Below, in pieces: positions 1-6,711 of a stretch of 13,176 nucleotides of DNA. Positions within the stretch are counted from its first letter, which is position 1, and each line of letters starts with the position of its first letter. Position numbers and translations under genes: made by a program. The stretch covers positions 1 to 13,176 of the forward strand of contig DFUT01000017.1 of the NCBI GenBank assembly GCA_002381125.1. Direction: 5' to 3'. The stretch is from Bacteroidales bacterium UBA4179 (lineage in GTDB: Bacteria; Bacteroidota; Bacteroidia; Bacteroidales; Dysgonomonadaceae). The notes beneath the pieces were generated by a model. It did no database searches and was not told where the DNA came from. It worked only from the letters and a program-made list of their open reading frames with translations.

Positions 1-668
<668 letters not shown>

Positions 669-980
669 AAAATATGTTATCTTGTTCCGTTAAGATACCC
701 GATGCCTGAACATCGGAAAAATAGCCGAACGAAAATATACAACAAAAAAAAAGTCCGACCCCTCAATACGGCTCTCTGAATTTCACGTATGTCATCCGAA
801 AAATCTCGTTCTCTCAAAAAATATTACGGGTCGTCGCACCATCAAACACCAAAAAAAATCGATGCGATGACGCAACTACTGTTTTGTCTTAAAAAAACGT
901 GTACGGAAATCTTTCAAAGATCGCTAATTAAATCGCCATCCAAAATTAAACAGAAACGTAGTGTTCCATCAGGAAAGCGG
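669..980 (-). other. 16S rRNA leader with boxA-like site and two hairpins
   Basis: This is the transcribed spacer between the rRNA promoter and mature 16S; no protein gene is supported here. A boxA-like antitermination motif, GATCTTTGAAA on the minus strand, lies at 912-922 and sits inside a perfect 13-nt dyad (909-921). Just upstream of 16S are two adjacent hairpins: 699-716 (6-bp stem CCGATG/CATCGG, 6-nt loop) and 678-697 (6-bp stem TATCTT/AAGATA, 8-nt loop). They may take part in rRNA processing or antitermination. That role is inferred from position; the dyads themselves are seen directly. Confidence 0.6.
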
Positions 981-983
981 CTG

Positions 984-1015
984 CAAAGATAGAAACTTTT
1001 TTAATCCAATCCAAA
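984..1015 (-). promoter_or_regulatory. rRNA operon promoter, Bacteroidota type
   Basis: On the minus strand a -33 element TTTG (1012-1015) is followed after 20 nt by a -7 element TATCTTTG (984-991), an exact match to the Bacteroidota consensus TTTG-N~20-TAnnTTTG. Transcription should begin around 978-980 and run into the 16S leader. Upstream (about 1016-1140) is strongly A/T-rich, as expected of an UP-like activating region. The interval 1016-1226 shows no gene. A possible imperfect hairpin after hpf (about 1200-1222) lacks a T-tract, so no clear hpf terminator is seen. Confidence 0.8.
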
Positions 1016-1226
1016 ATATCGAAGCATATTTTTGTAAGAAAAATGCATAAAAAATTTCTAAAAAATGCAGTTGTGCTGTTTATCAACACTATAAAGAACT
1101 TTATTGTTTTACTCCCAAAATCAAAAAAAAGATAGTATGGGTATGATATTCCCCATCGCAACATATATTTGAAAAGACGAAATACGGGGCTGTCCAACCG
1201 TGTCGAACAACCTCCAACACCAAAAA

Positions 1227-1523
1227 CTATCGTCTTTTCTTTTCTTTTGTCTTAAATATTTGTTTCTCCAGTGCTTCTGCACATAAATCTACAGCCTCTT
1301 CAAAAGTATCGCCAACTTTTTCGGCAAAAGCTTCACCATTGTTGAGATTCAGCTTTACGGTTACTTCTTTGTTCTTGGCCGCTTCGGGTTTAACCACTCT
1401 CATAACCACATCGGCATTTATGATGCCATCGTTAAATCGTTCCAGCTTTTTAATTTTTTTTTCTACGAATTCTTTTAATTTGCCGGTAGCTTCAAAATTG
1501 ATTGCTTGAATTGTCAGTTCCAT
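1227..1523 (-). CDS. hpf: Ribosome hibernation promoting factor (HPF/RaiA family, short form)
   Basis: This 98-residue protein matches the short HPF/RaiA family, which binds the 30S decoding region and stores or silences ribosomes when growth slows. Visible traits are the MELTIQAINFEAT first strand, the helix KLKEFVEKKIKKLERF, the strand VTVKLNLNNG and the last helix FEEAVDLCAEALEKQI, ending in a basic tail. It lacks the C-terminal dimerisation domain of long HPF. The start at 1523 is preferred over an in-frame ATG 13 codons upstream for two reasons: it follows an AAGGAGA ribosome-binding site at good spacing, and family members begin there. The gene starts 1 nt after the recombinase stop codon, so its ribosome-binding site lies inside the recombinase coding end and the two are probably translationally coupled. 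Confidence 0.93.
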   Translation of the reverse strand: MELTIQAINFEATGKLKEFVEKKIKKLERFNDGIINADVVMRVVKPEAAKNKEVTVKLNLNNGEAFAEKVGDTFEEAVDLCAEALEKQIFKTKEKKRR

Positions 1524-1524
1524 A

Positions 1525-2427
1525 TTATTTTTCTCCTTCATTTTTAGCTCGTGGGTGAGCATTGTTATACACTCTTTTCAACTCATCAAATGTCACGTGG
1601 GTGTAAATTTCCGTAGAGGCAAGGCTGGAGTGTCCCAGCAATTCTTTTACGGCATTGATCTCTGCCCCATTGTTAAGCATCTCGGTGGCAAAGGAATGAC
1701 GCAGCACGTGCGGACTTTTTTTCGATAAAGTGGCTATGCTGCTTAAATGGGTATTTACGATTTTATATACCATAATAGGGCACATGGGTTCTCCATTGTT
1801 TCTAACAAACAAAAAGGGAGATTTGTTCTTTATATGTTCATCTCTTTTTTGCATGTATCCTTTTAGTTTTTCCATAGTGATATCGGATAAAGGTATTATA
1901 CGCTGTTTGTTTCTTTTTCCTGTAACCCGAAGCGTTTTGTTGTAAAAATCGATATCGGAATCTTTCAGACCGATCAATTCGGAACGGCGCATGCCGGTGA
2001 CGTAAAACAACTCGATGATAAACCGGTCGCGATGTCCTTCAAAATCGTCCGAAAAATTCTCATCGTCATCGAGAATTTTTTCCATATCTTTATTGCTCAC
2101 AAACACGGGCAATTTTTTATTCACCTTTGGTCCGTTTACCCTCTCGGCGGGATTATGGGTTACTACCCCTTGTTTTTTCAAATATTTGAAGAATGATTTT
2201 ACGGCACTCAGTTTTCGGTTTACGGAACGAGGCTTCATCCCTTCCTCCATGAGTTGCATTATCCATATTCGGATGAGGTCGGAATCGATTTTTTGAAGAT
2301 CGAATTCTCCACATTTGTCGACAATGAATTTTTCGAATTGATTAAGGTCATTTAAATAAGAAATCTCCGTATGAGACGAATAGTTCTTCTCAAAACGGAG
2401 ATATTCTATAAATTTATTTTTCCACAT
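1525..2427 (-). CDS. xerC: Xer-type tyrosine recombinase
   Basis: A site-specific tyrosine recombinase of 300 residues, the usual XerC/XerD size. The N-terminal SAM-like core-binding domain covers about residues 1-88 and the catalytic domain about 105-295. All catalytic residues are present: R147 (TGMRRSEL), K171 (VTGKRNKQ), H240 and R243 (HVLRHSFAT), H266 (LLGHSS) and nucleophile Y275 (IYTHV). Xer proteins resolve chromosome dimers at dif. XerC cannot be told from XerD by eye, so the symbol is tentative. The start at 2427 (MWKNKF) is chosen because an in-frame ATG at 2436 has its AAAGG directly abutting, whereas 2427 has normal spacing. Its place between rpsU and hpf suggests a resident housekeeping gene rather than a mobile-element integrase. 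Confidence 0.92.
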   Translation of the reverse strand: MWKNKFIEYLRFEKNYSSHTEISYLNDLNQFEKFIVDKCGEFDLQKIDSDLIRIWIMQLMEEGMKPRSVNRKLSAVKSFFKYLKKQGVVTHNPAERVNGPKVNKKLPVFVSNKDMEKILDDDENFSDDFEGHRDRFIIELFYVTGMRRSELIGLKDSDIDFYNKTLRVTGKRNKQRIIPLSDITMEKLKGYMQKRDEHIKNKSPFLFVRNNGEPMCPIMVYKIVNTHLSSIATLSKKSPHVLRHSFATEMLNNGAEINAVKELLGHSSLASTEIYTHVTFDELKRVYNNAHPRAKNEGEK

Positions 2428-2488
2428 TACCTTCATCCTTTAAGTCGGGTCATCGAAATTAAAGGATTTTTTTCTAATTCGAAAATAA

Positions 2489-2680
2489 TTATTCTTCATT
2501 CTCGCGCAAACGCTGCACGTAAATGGCACGCTGCTTCTTCTGTCTTCTTTCGACCGAAGGCTTTACGTATGCCTGGCGTCTGCGAAATTCTTTTGAAACG
2601 CCTGTTCTTTCGTATTTGCGTTTGAATCTTTTTAATGCTCTTTCTATATTTTCGCCTTCTTTTACCGGTACTATAATCAT
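2489..2680 (-). CDS. rpsU: 30S ribosomal protein bS21
   Basis: A 63-residue protein clearly of the bS21 family: it opens MIIVPVKEGENIERALKRFK, has the central FRRRQAYVKPS stretch and a very basic helical C-terminal half. bS21 sits on the 30S platform near the anti-Shine-Dalgarno end of 16S rRNA and affects initiation. The upstream sequence is A/T-rich without a Shine-Dalgarno motif, unlike hpf two genes downstream. It is the first gene of the apparent rpsU-xer-hpf unit, with a 61-nt gap to the recombinase. The spacer upstream carries the structured element at 2765-2820 and a possible promoter near 2900. Confidence 0.96.
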   Translation of the reverse strand: MIIVPVKEGENIERALKRFKRKYERTGVSKEFRRRQAYVKPSVERRQKKQRAIYVQRLRENEE

Positions 2681-2764
2681 ATATAATTCAATTGTTTTTG
2701 TTTTCTAATTTATAAATTGCGATTACTGTTTTATATTCTACACATTTATTATACATATGGTCTA

Positions 2765-2820
2765 TTGGTTCGCCCCTTGGTGTACAGATGTACGGGTGTG
2801 CAATTTGCGCACAAAACCAA
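2765..2820. other. Nested dyad cluster, possible structured RNA or operator array
   Basis: Within 56 nt there are three inverted repeats. The outer pair is TTGGTT (2765-2770) with AACCAA (2815-2820). Inside it are GTACA/TGTAC (2782-2793, 2-nt centre) and GTGTGCAA/TTGCGCAC (2796-2812, 1-nt centre, one imperfect pair). Together they can draw a closed three-way-like fold. On the plus strand the one imperfect pair is a U-G wobble; on the minus strand it is an A-C mismatch. A run of seven Ts at 2830-2836 follows on the plus strand. The block is G/C-richer than its surroundings. It could be an rpsU leader element (minus), a small plus-strand RNA, or tandem operator dyads. The 1- and 2-nt centres would need pairs to open in an RNA hairpin, which weakens the RNA reading. 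Function is unknown. Confidence 0.4.
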
Positions 2821-2893
2821 CATACCTTGTTTTTTTATTGTTTCATTTCTTTATTTCTGCGTATTTCAGTAACCCCCTTTCTATTCGAAGCGA

Positions 2894-2934
2894 CAAAATT
2901 ACAAATAAAGATTGATTTTCCCATCTTTTGCAAA
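2894..2934 (-). promoter_or_regulatory. rpsU: Possible promoter of the rpsU unit
   Basis: On the minus strand TAATTTTG (2894-2901) matches the Bacteroidota -7 consensus TAnnTTTG. The best upstream TTTG (2931-2934) is 29 nt away, too far for that box, but lies 21 nt from an overlapping weaker box TTTATTTG (2902-2909). Either would start transcription near 2890-2897, giving a 5' leader of about 210 nt that contains the dyad cluster at 2765-2820. This is a consensus match by eye only. Confidence 0.4.
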
Positions 2935-3091
2935 AACATTTTTACGAAAAAACGGAAAAATAGGACAGGTATCGCCTTTTTGTTATTTTTGTTGTTTCGA
3001 AATCTCGGGTTCTATGCGTATGTTCAACTTTTTCGAGGAGTATTTCTCACCCTCCAGAGTATTTTCTCACACTATATAATATAGGTATATT

Positions 3092-3610
3092 ATGCGGAAT
3101 AAAAAAATCAATGAAAACGGATGGTTGCTTATAGCCATTGTCATCGGGTCGTTTTTCAACAGTTTCATGTCCTCTTCTTTGAATATTGCCATGCCGGCAA
3201 TCAATGCCGAATACGGGGTAGGCGTTGCTCAAGTGGCGTGGATTTCAACGTCTTTCCTGTTGGCATCGGCCATTGGGCTGCTTCTTGCCGGGTGGATGGC
3301 CGACCGCTACGGCAGGCGCAAAATATTTTTGGTCGGGAACGCCATTTTCGGGTTTGTTTCACTTTTAATCGTCATCGTTCCCGGTTTTTATCCGGCCGTC
3401 GTGTTACGGTTTGTTCAAGGGTTGGGCAGTGCGATGATCATGGCATCGGCACCGGCATTGATTGCATCGGCCTTCGAGACTTCCCGACGAGGGTTTGTTC
3501 TCGGCATTCAAACCACGTTTACCTATATCGGTCTCTCGTTGGCTCCTCTGCTGGGAGGGTTGTTGACGCAAGTGTTGGGCTGGAAAAGTTTGTTCGTTTT
3601 CAACCCGTAA
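3092..3610 (+). pseudogene. MFS drug-efflux transporter, N-terminal fragment
   Basis: The first 172 codons encode the N-terminal half of a major facilitator superfamily proton-coupled exporter of the EmrB/QacA-like group, an inner-membrane protein. Motif A (GWMADRYGRRK, residues 67-77) follows the second membrane segment. The antiporter motif C (GLSLAPLLGGLL, 147-158) is also present, and six hydrophobic segments can be picked out. The frame ends in TAA at 3608-3610, right after GWKSLFVFNP, where intact relatives continue with further membrane segments. The C-terminal part follows in another frame. A half transporter is unlikely to work. The ATG at 3092 has only a weak AGG upstream. The gene diverges from rpsU. 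Confidence 0.85.
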
Positions 3611-4074
3611 TGATGGCATTGCTTTCGGCTTATGCCGGGCATCTTTCCGACAGACATAATCCGGGAAAAATAGCATCCTGCGGCATGGGCATCATCAGTG
3701 TATCGCTTTTCGCCATCGGTTTGCTTGTCGACGAAACCCTCCCCCTTTATGTGTTGGCCATTCTGTTGGCCGTATTGGGCGTGGGGTTTGCCTTGTTTTC
3801 TTCGCCCAATACCAATGCCGTAATGAGTTCGGTAGATGCCGATTCTTACGGATTCGCCTCTGCCTTTCTTGCCTTTGGCAGGCTGTTTGGCCAATTTCTT
3901 TCGATGGCGTTGGCATCGGGACTCATTATGTTGATCAACAATTCACAAGTCACCCTTTTTGGGAAAGAAGGGCTGTTGCTTGCCACAAAAATCGCATTCG
4001 TCTTTTTCGGTCTCTTGAGCTGTTTGGGCGTTTACCTTTCGTATCAAAGGGTTTCCGTACGACCTAAAAACTAA
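3610..4074 (+). pseudogene. MFS transporter, C-terminal fragment (shifted frame)
   Basis: This 154-codon stretch is the C-terminal part of the same transporter. It begins MMALLSAYAGHLSDRHNPGK, the loop with the second motif-A-like G..SDR, and carries about four hydrophobic segments before the stop. Compared with what I know of intact Bacteroidota homologues, the region between FVFN and QPVMMA (about 120 residues) is absent. The frame is open leftward past the junction, where it reads FQPVMMA in line with homologues. The ATG at 3610 overlaps the TAA of the N-terminal piece (TAATG), so reinitiation could in principle make this fragment, but a functional product is doubtful. It ends 49 nt before the convergent thioredoxin-family gene, and no clear terminator is visible between them. 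Confidence 0.8.
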
Positions 4075-4123
4075 AAACGTTGGAACGACTTCGATTGACA
4101 AGAATGATTTCCTTGGTTTCCGT

Positions 4124-6193
4124 TTATTGATTCAATGCTTTCAGCAACTCGCGTTTCATGGTGTCGGCACCCGGAAAACTGACCGAATGGAAACACTGAC
4201 TGCCTTCTCGGTCGAGAATAATGTAGGTGGGTACGCCATCCACTTTCTTCTGCTTGACGATATATTCCCATTGCGCATCGTTCATCCGATAATGATTGCC
4301 TTTCAAGTCGGGAATCATGTTGCGCCAGGTGTTTTCGGGCGAAGTGTATCCGGTCATGTAAACATATGCCACATCTTTGCCTGCAAATTGGGCTTTCAGC
4401 GGTTCCATTTCTTTGTTTGCCTGTCGGCACGGACCGCACCACGTTGCCCAAAAATCCACCAACACCACTTTACCCCGGAAAGGTTTCACCATTTCGTCAA
4501 ACAGCTGTTCGTCGGACACTTGCGGCACTTCCAACACCGTGTATCCCGTTTTCTTCTTGTTCTCCTCTATTTTTACCAACAGTTCCTCGTTCTTCTCCAA
4601 CAGGATGGTCTGCATGATTTCGGGATAGGCGTCCAGTTCCTGCTTCTGCTCATCGGTAAGGGGGTTGTAATCCCGCAAGGCGAAAGCGATTTGTTGCGAA
4701 CGAATGAAATCAAACAGAAAAGCATCCTCGGTATTCCACACCTTTTTAAGGTAGGGCAACCCCATATTTTCCCGGAGGTATTCATTCAGAAGCGACGAAT
4801 ATTTTTTGAATATCGAGTCGATCGAATCCATTTTTTCGAATTTTTCTCCCTCTTCATAGGCAGCAATGTAGTCGCCGATGAGCGCCTTGTCGTCAGCAGA
4901 CACTTCTTCGTTTTTGGCCAAATAGCGCATGATTGCCATCGGATCGTTCAATTCTCCTCGGGCATATCCCAAACTTTGAATATAAAGAGGTATATCGGGA
5001 ACCAACAGAATAGTGGGATCGTCATAGGGCAACAGCCGATAAAAATCGTCGTAATTGCCGGCTCGTGGCGAGTGTTTCATTTTTTGTGCGGCTTCGGTAT
5101 AAGGCACCTTGTATTTTTGGGCATAAGCGCTCAGAATGAAAGAATCGGCATTCATCAGGATATTGGTCAACAAAAATGCCTGCCGAATGTTGTAAATCTT
5201 TTGGGCAAACGCTCCGATTCCGGCCGAAGCACTCGTTGCGAGCAATTGTTCGTAGCGCTCCATCAAAAATGTTTTCAACTCATTGACATCCATATCGGCC
5301 GCAACGGCAAAAAGATCTTCGGTAGAAAGATCCCTAAGCGCTTCATGTTGCAAATCGGTATTGAGTTTTGCCAGATAACCGGCATAATACACCTCCCTGC
5401 CGTACGGCTCTTCCGCTTTAAGCAGATGCGAATATTTGCGGGTATATTCGGGAAGATTGACCAGCAATTTCGATGTCTTTCCCGGAGCCGTCTTCACGGG
5501 AAACGAAGCCGATCCCAAGCGAAGGTAAAGGTTGGTGGGACTGCATACCGCAATTGACGCACGAAACGAACCGTCGGCATCGACGTTCACCGGCACTTTG
5601 TTTTCTTCGCAGGTAATCGGATTGCCGTAAACCAACTCGACGCTGCCAAATTCGGGACGATACCCCCACAAGATGCCGCTCACAACGGCATCGCCTTTCT
5701 CCAATTTGATCTCGATATCGTCTTCGAGCGGGTAATCACGGGTATACTCTTCGGGAATAGCGTTTGGCTCCAAACGTTTGTTCTTGAGATCCACCCCATA
5801 TATCTTGAAACAATTCTCGCAATCGCTTTCTATAAAATCAAAGGCGGAAGTGTTGACCGGCAAGGGTTCAAAAACGAGTTTAAAAGAAGCTTCGCCCGAT
5901 GCGGGCATCCAAAAAAGCGAATCGAGGTCGATGCCCTGTCCGCTGCGAATCGTATACTTCTTGCCGTCGGCCAACAGATAACTGTCGGATACGATTTTTA
6001 TCCACCAACCGGGGCGATAAAAAGCGGCTATATCCAACACGGTAGCCGTATCCGAAAGGGTTACTCTGCTAATCTCCACAGCCCGATTATTGCTGAACAC
6101 AGACGGTGGCAGCTCAATCACTTTTTCATTTGCATTGACCACTGCACCCGGCAGCGTCAACAGGATTGCGATTAAAAAAAATTTCGGTTTCAT
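4124..6193 (-). CDS. Exported TlpA-like thioredoxin-fold protein
   Basis: A 689-residue protein with an N-terminal signal peptide (MKPKFFLIAILLTLPGAVVNA, likely cut after A21, no lipobox Cys), so it should act in the periplasm. The C-terminal ~130 residues form a thioredoxin/TlpA domain: FWATWCGPC with catalytic C586 and C589, and the cis-proline loop GVPTY (P655). These support thiol-disulfide exchange on secreted proteins. Residues 22-250 look beta-rich, and about 265-545 are helical with a charged segment before the thioredoxin domain. This layout is common in Bacteroidota TlpA-family proteins whose substrates are unknown. A further CxxC pair (C125, C128) lies in the N-terminal part. The ATG at 6193 has no Shine-Dalgarno sequence but follows a good promoter at 6252-6259. 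Confidence 0.88.
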   Translation of the reverse strand: MKPKFFLIAILLTLPGAVVNANEKVIELPPSVFSNNRAVEISRVTLSDTATVLDIAAFYRPGWWIKIVSDSYLLADGKKYTIRSGQGIDLDSLFWMPASGEASFKLVFEPLPVNTSAFDFIESDCENCFKIYGVDLKNKRLEPNAIPEEYTRDYPLEDDIEIKLEKGDAVVSGILWGYRPEFGSVELVYGNPITCEENKVPVNVDADGSFRASIAVCSPTNLYLRLGSASFPVKTAPGKTSKLLVNLPEYTRKYSHLLKAEEPYGREVYYAGYLAKLNTDLQHEALRDLSTEDLFAVAADMDVNELKTFLMERYEQLLATSASAGIGAFAQKIYNIRQAFLLTNILMNADSFILSAYAQKYKVPYTEAAQKMKHSPRAGNYDDFYRLLPYDDPTILLVPDIPLYIQSLGYARGELNDPMAIMRYLAKNEEVSADDKALIGDYIAAYEEGEKFEKMDSIDSIFKKYSSLLNEYLRENMGLPYLKKVWNTEDAFLFDFIRSQQIAFALRDYNPLTDEQKQELDAYPEIMQTILLEKNEELLVKIEENKKKTGYTVLEVPQVSDEQLFDEMVKPFRGKVVLVDFWATWCGPCRQANKEMEPLKAQFAGKDVAYVYMTGYTSPENTWRNMIPDLKGNHYRMNDAQWEYIVKQKKVDGVPTYIILDREGSQCFHSVSFPGADTMKRELLKALNQ

Positions 6194-6251
6194 CCGTACA
6201 ATACATTAAGTGGTGTAAATTAAGTGCACAAAAAATTACAGTTATTCGCTC

Positions 6252-6259
6252 CAAATGTA
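6252..6259 (-). promoter_or_regulatory. -7 promoter element of the thioredoxin-family gene
   Basis: TACATTTG on the minus strand is an exact TAnnTTTG match and would start transcription about 50 nt before the ATG at 6193. No clean TTTG is seen about 20 nt upstream (a GTGG is 22 nt away), so the -33 part is weak. The flanking spacer 6260-6433 holds nothing else I can recognise. Confidence 0.5.
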
Positions 6260-6433
6260 ATCATTTTATTTCCGAGTATCGCCACCTTTACAATGCAAAT
6301 TTTACGTAATTCACAATTATAAACACTCTCACCATTAAAAGATGCGGAACACCCGAACTCCACTTGTTAGGCTACGACTCACACTTTGTGATTGTGCCTT
6401 AATAACCATGGGCGTTTTGGTGAAAGAATAATA

Positions 6434-6613
6434 ATGAAATTGGAGCAAAAAATTATTCCCACACAAAATTTGCTGTTGGGAGAGAAGGAGAAAATATTCC
6501 CACAAGCAAAAGCGATCTCCGAAAGGAAGGAGAAAATTACTCCAATAGGAAAAACAACGCCCGAAAGAAAAGAAAAAATCGCCCCAACACGGAAAGTAAT
6601 TAAATTTATGTGA
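6434..6613 (+). CDS. Small lysine-rich repeat protein, unknown
   Basis: A 59-residue ORF starting MKLEQKIIPTQN; the frame also allows an ATG at 6392. Its centre consists of three 14-residue units on the pattern KEKI-P---K--ER (KEKIFPQAKAISER, KEKITPIGKTTPER, then a diverged KEKIAPTRKVIKFM). They correspond to 42-bp tandem repeats at about 6488-6613. The product would be short, very basic and rich in Lys, Glu, Ile and Pro, without a signal peptide or membrane segment. I do not recognise a family. It may be a real small gene, or a decayed tandem repeat that happens to be open. It lies upstream of the helicase gene on the same strand, separated by about 100 nt that includes a likely promoter for the helicase, so co-transcription is possible but not required. 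Confidence 0.35.
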   Translation: MKLEQKIIPTQNLLLGEKEKIFPQAKAISERKEKITPIGKTTPERKEKIAPTRKVIKFM

Positions 6614-6633
6614 ACATAATTTTTATTCGTCTA

Positions 6634-6663
6634 TGTGTAAATTAAAAAAAGTCCTTATCTTTA
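6634..6663 (+). promoter_or_regulatory. Likely promoter of the helicase-methyltransferase operon
   Basis: TATCTTTA (6656-6663) matches seven of eight positions of the Bacteroidota -7 box and is preceded, 18 nt upstream, by TGTG (6634-6637), a weak -33 element. Transcription would start near 6668 and leave a leader of about 44 nt before the ATG at 6712. The leader is A-rich and has no Shine-Dalgarno motif. Confidence 0.5.
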
Positions 6664-6711
6664 TGTCACTAAACTTAAAACATAGACAAGATACACAATA
6701 AGCAGAAAACA

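Noticed and set aside
946..1197. An 83-codon minus-strand ORF over the rRNA promoter
   Set aside because: It spans the consensus promoter and A/T-rich upstream region; the product is a low-complexity Phe/Ile-rich string with no recognisable features.
1525..2427. The tyrosine recombinase as an integrase of a mobile island carrying the defence genes
   Set aside because: It sits inside a core rpsU-hpf unit, about 4 kb away on the other strand; no attachment repeats or other mobility genes were seen.
4075..4123. A bidirectional terminator between the convergent MFS remnant and thioredoxin-family gene
   Set aside because: Only a 4-bp CGTT/AACG hairpin with a 2-nt loop is present and no T-tract follows a stable stem on either strand.
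4127..5557. A 476-codon open frame on the plus strand opposite the thioredoxin-family gene
   Set aside because: It is the antisense shadow of a well-supported coding region; its His/Phe/Gln-rich product has no domain, and the minus-strand protein has a signal peptide and catalytic motif.
6340..6396. A tRNA-like stretch on the minus strand (GAGTTCGGGTGTTCC resembling a T-arm)
   Set aside because: The T-stem does not pair and no acceptor stem, D-arm or anticodon arm can be built around it.
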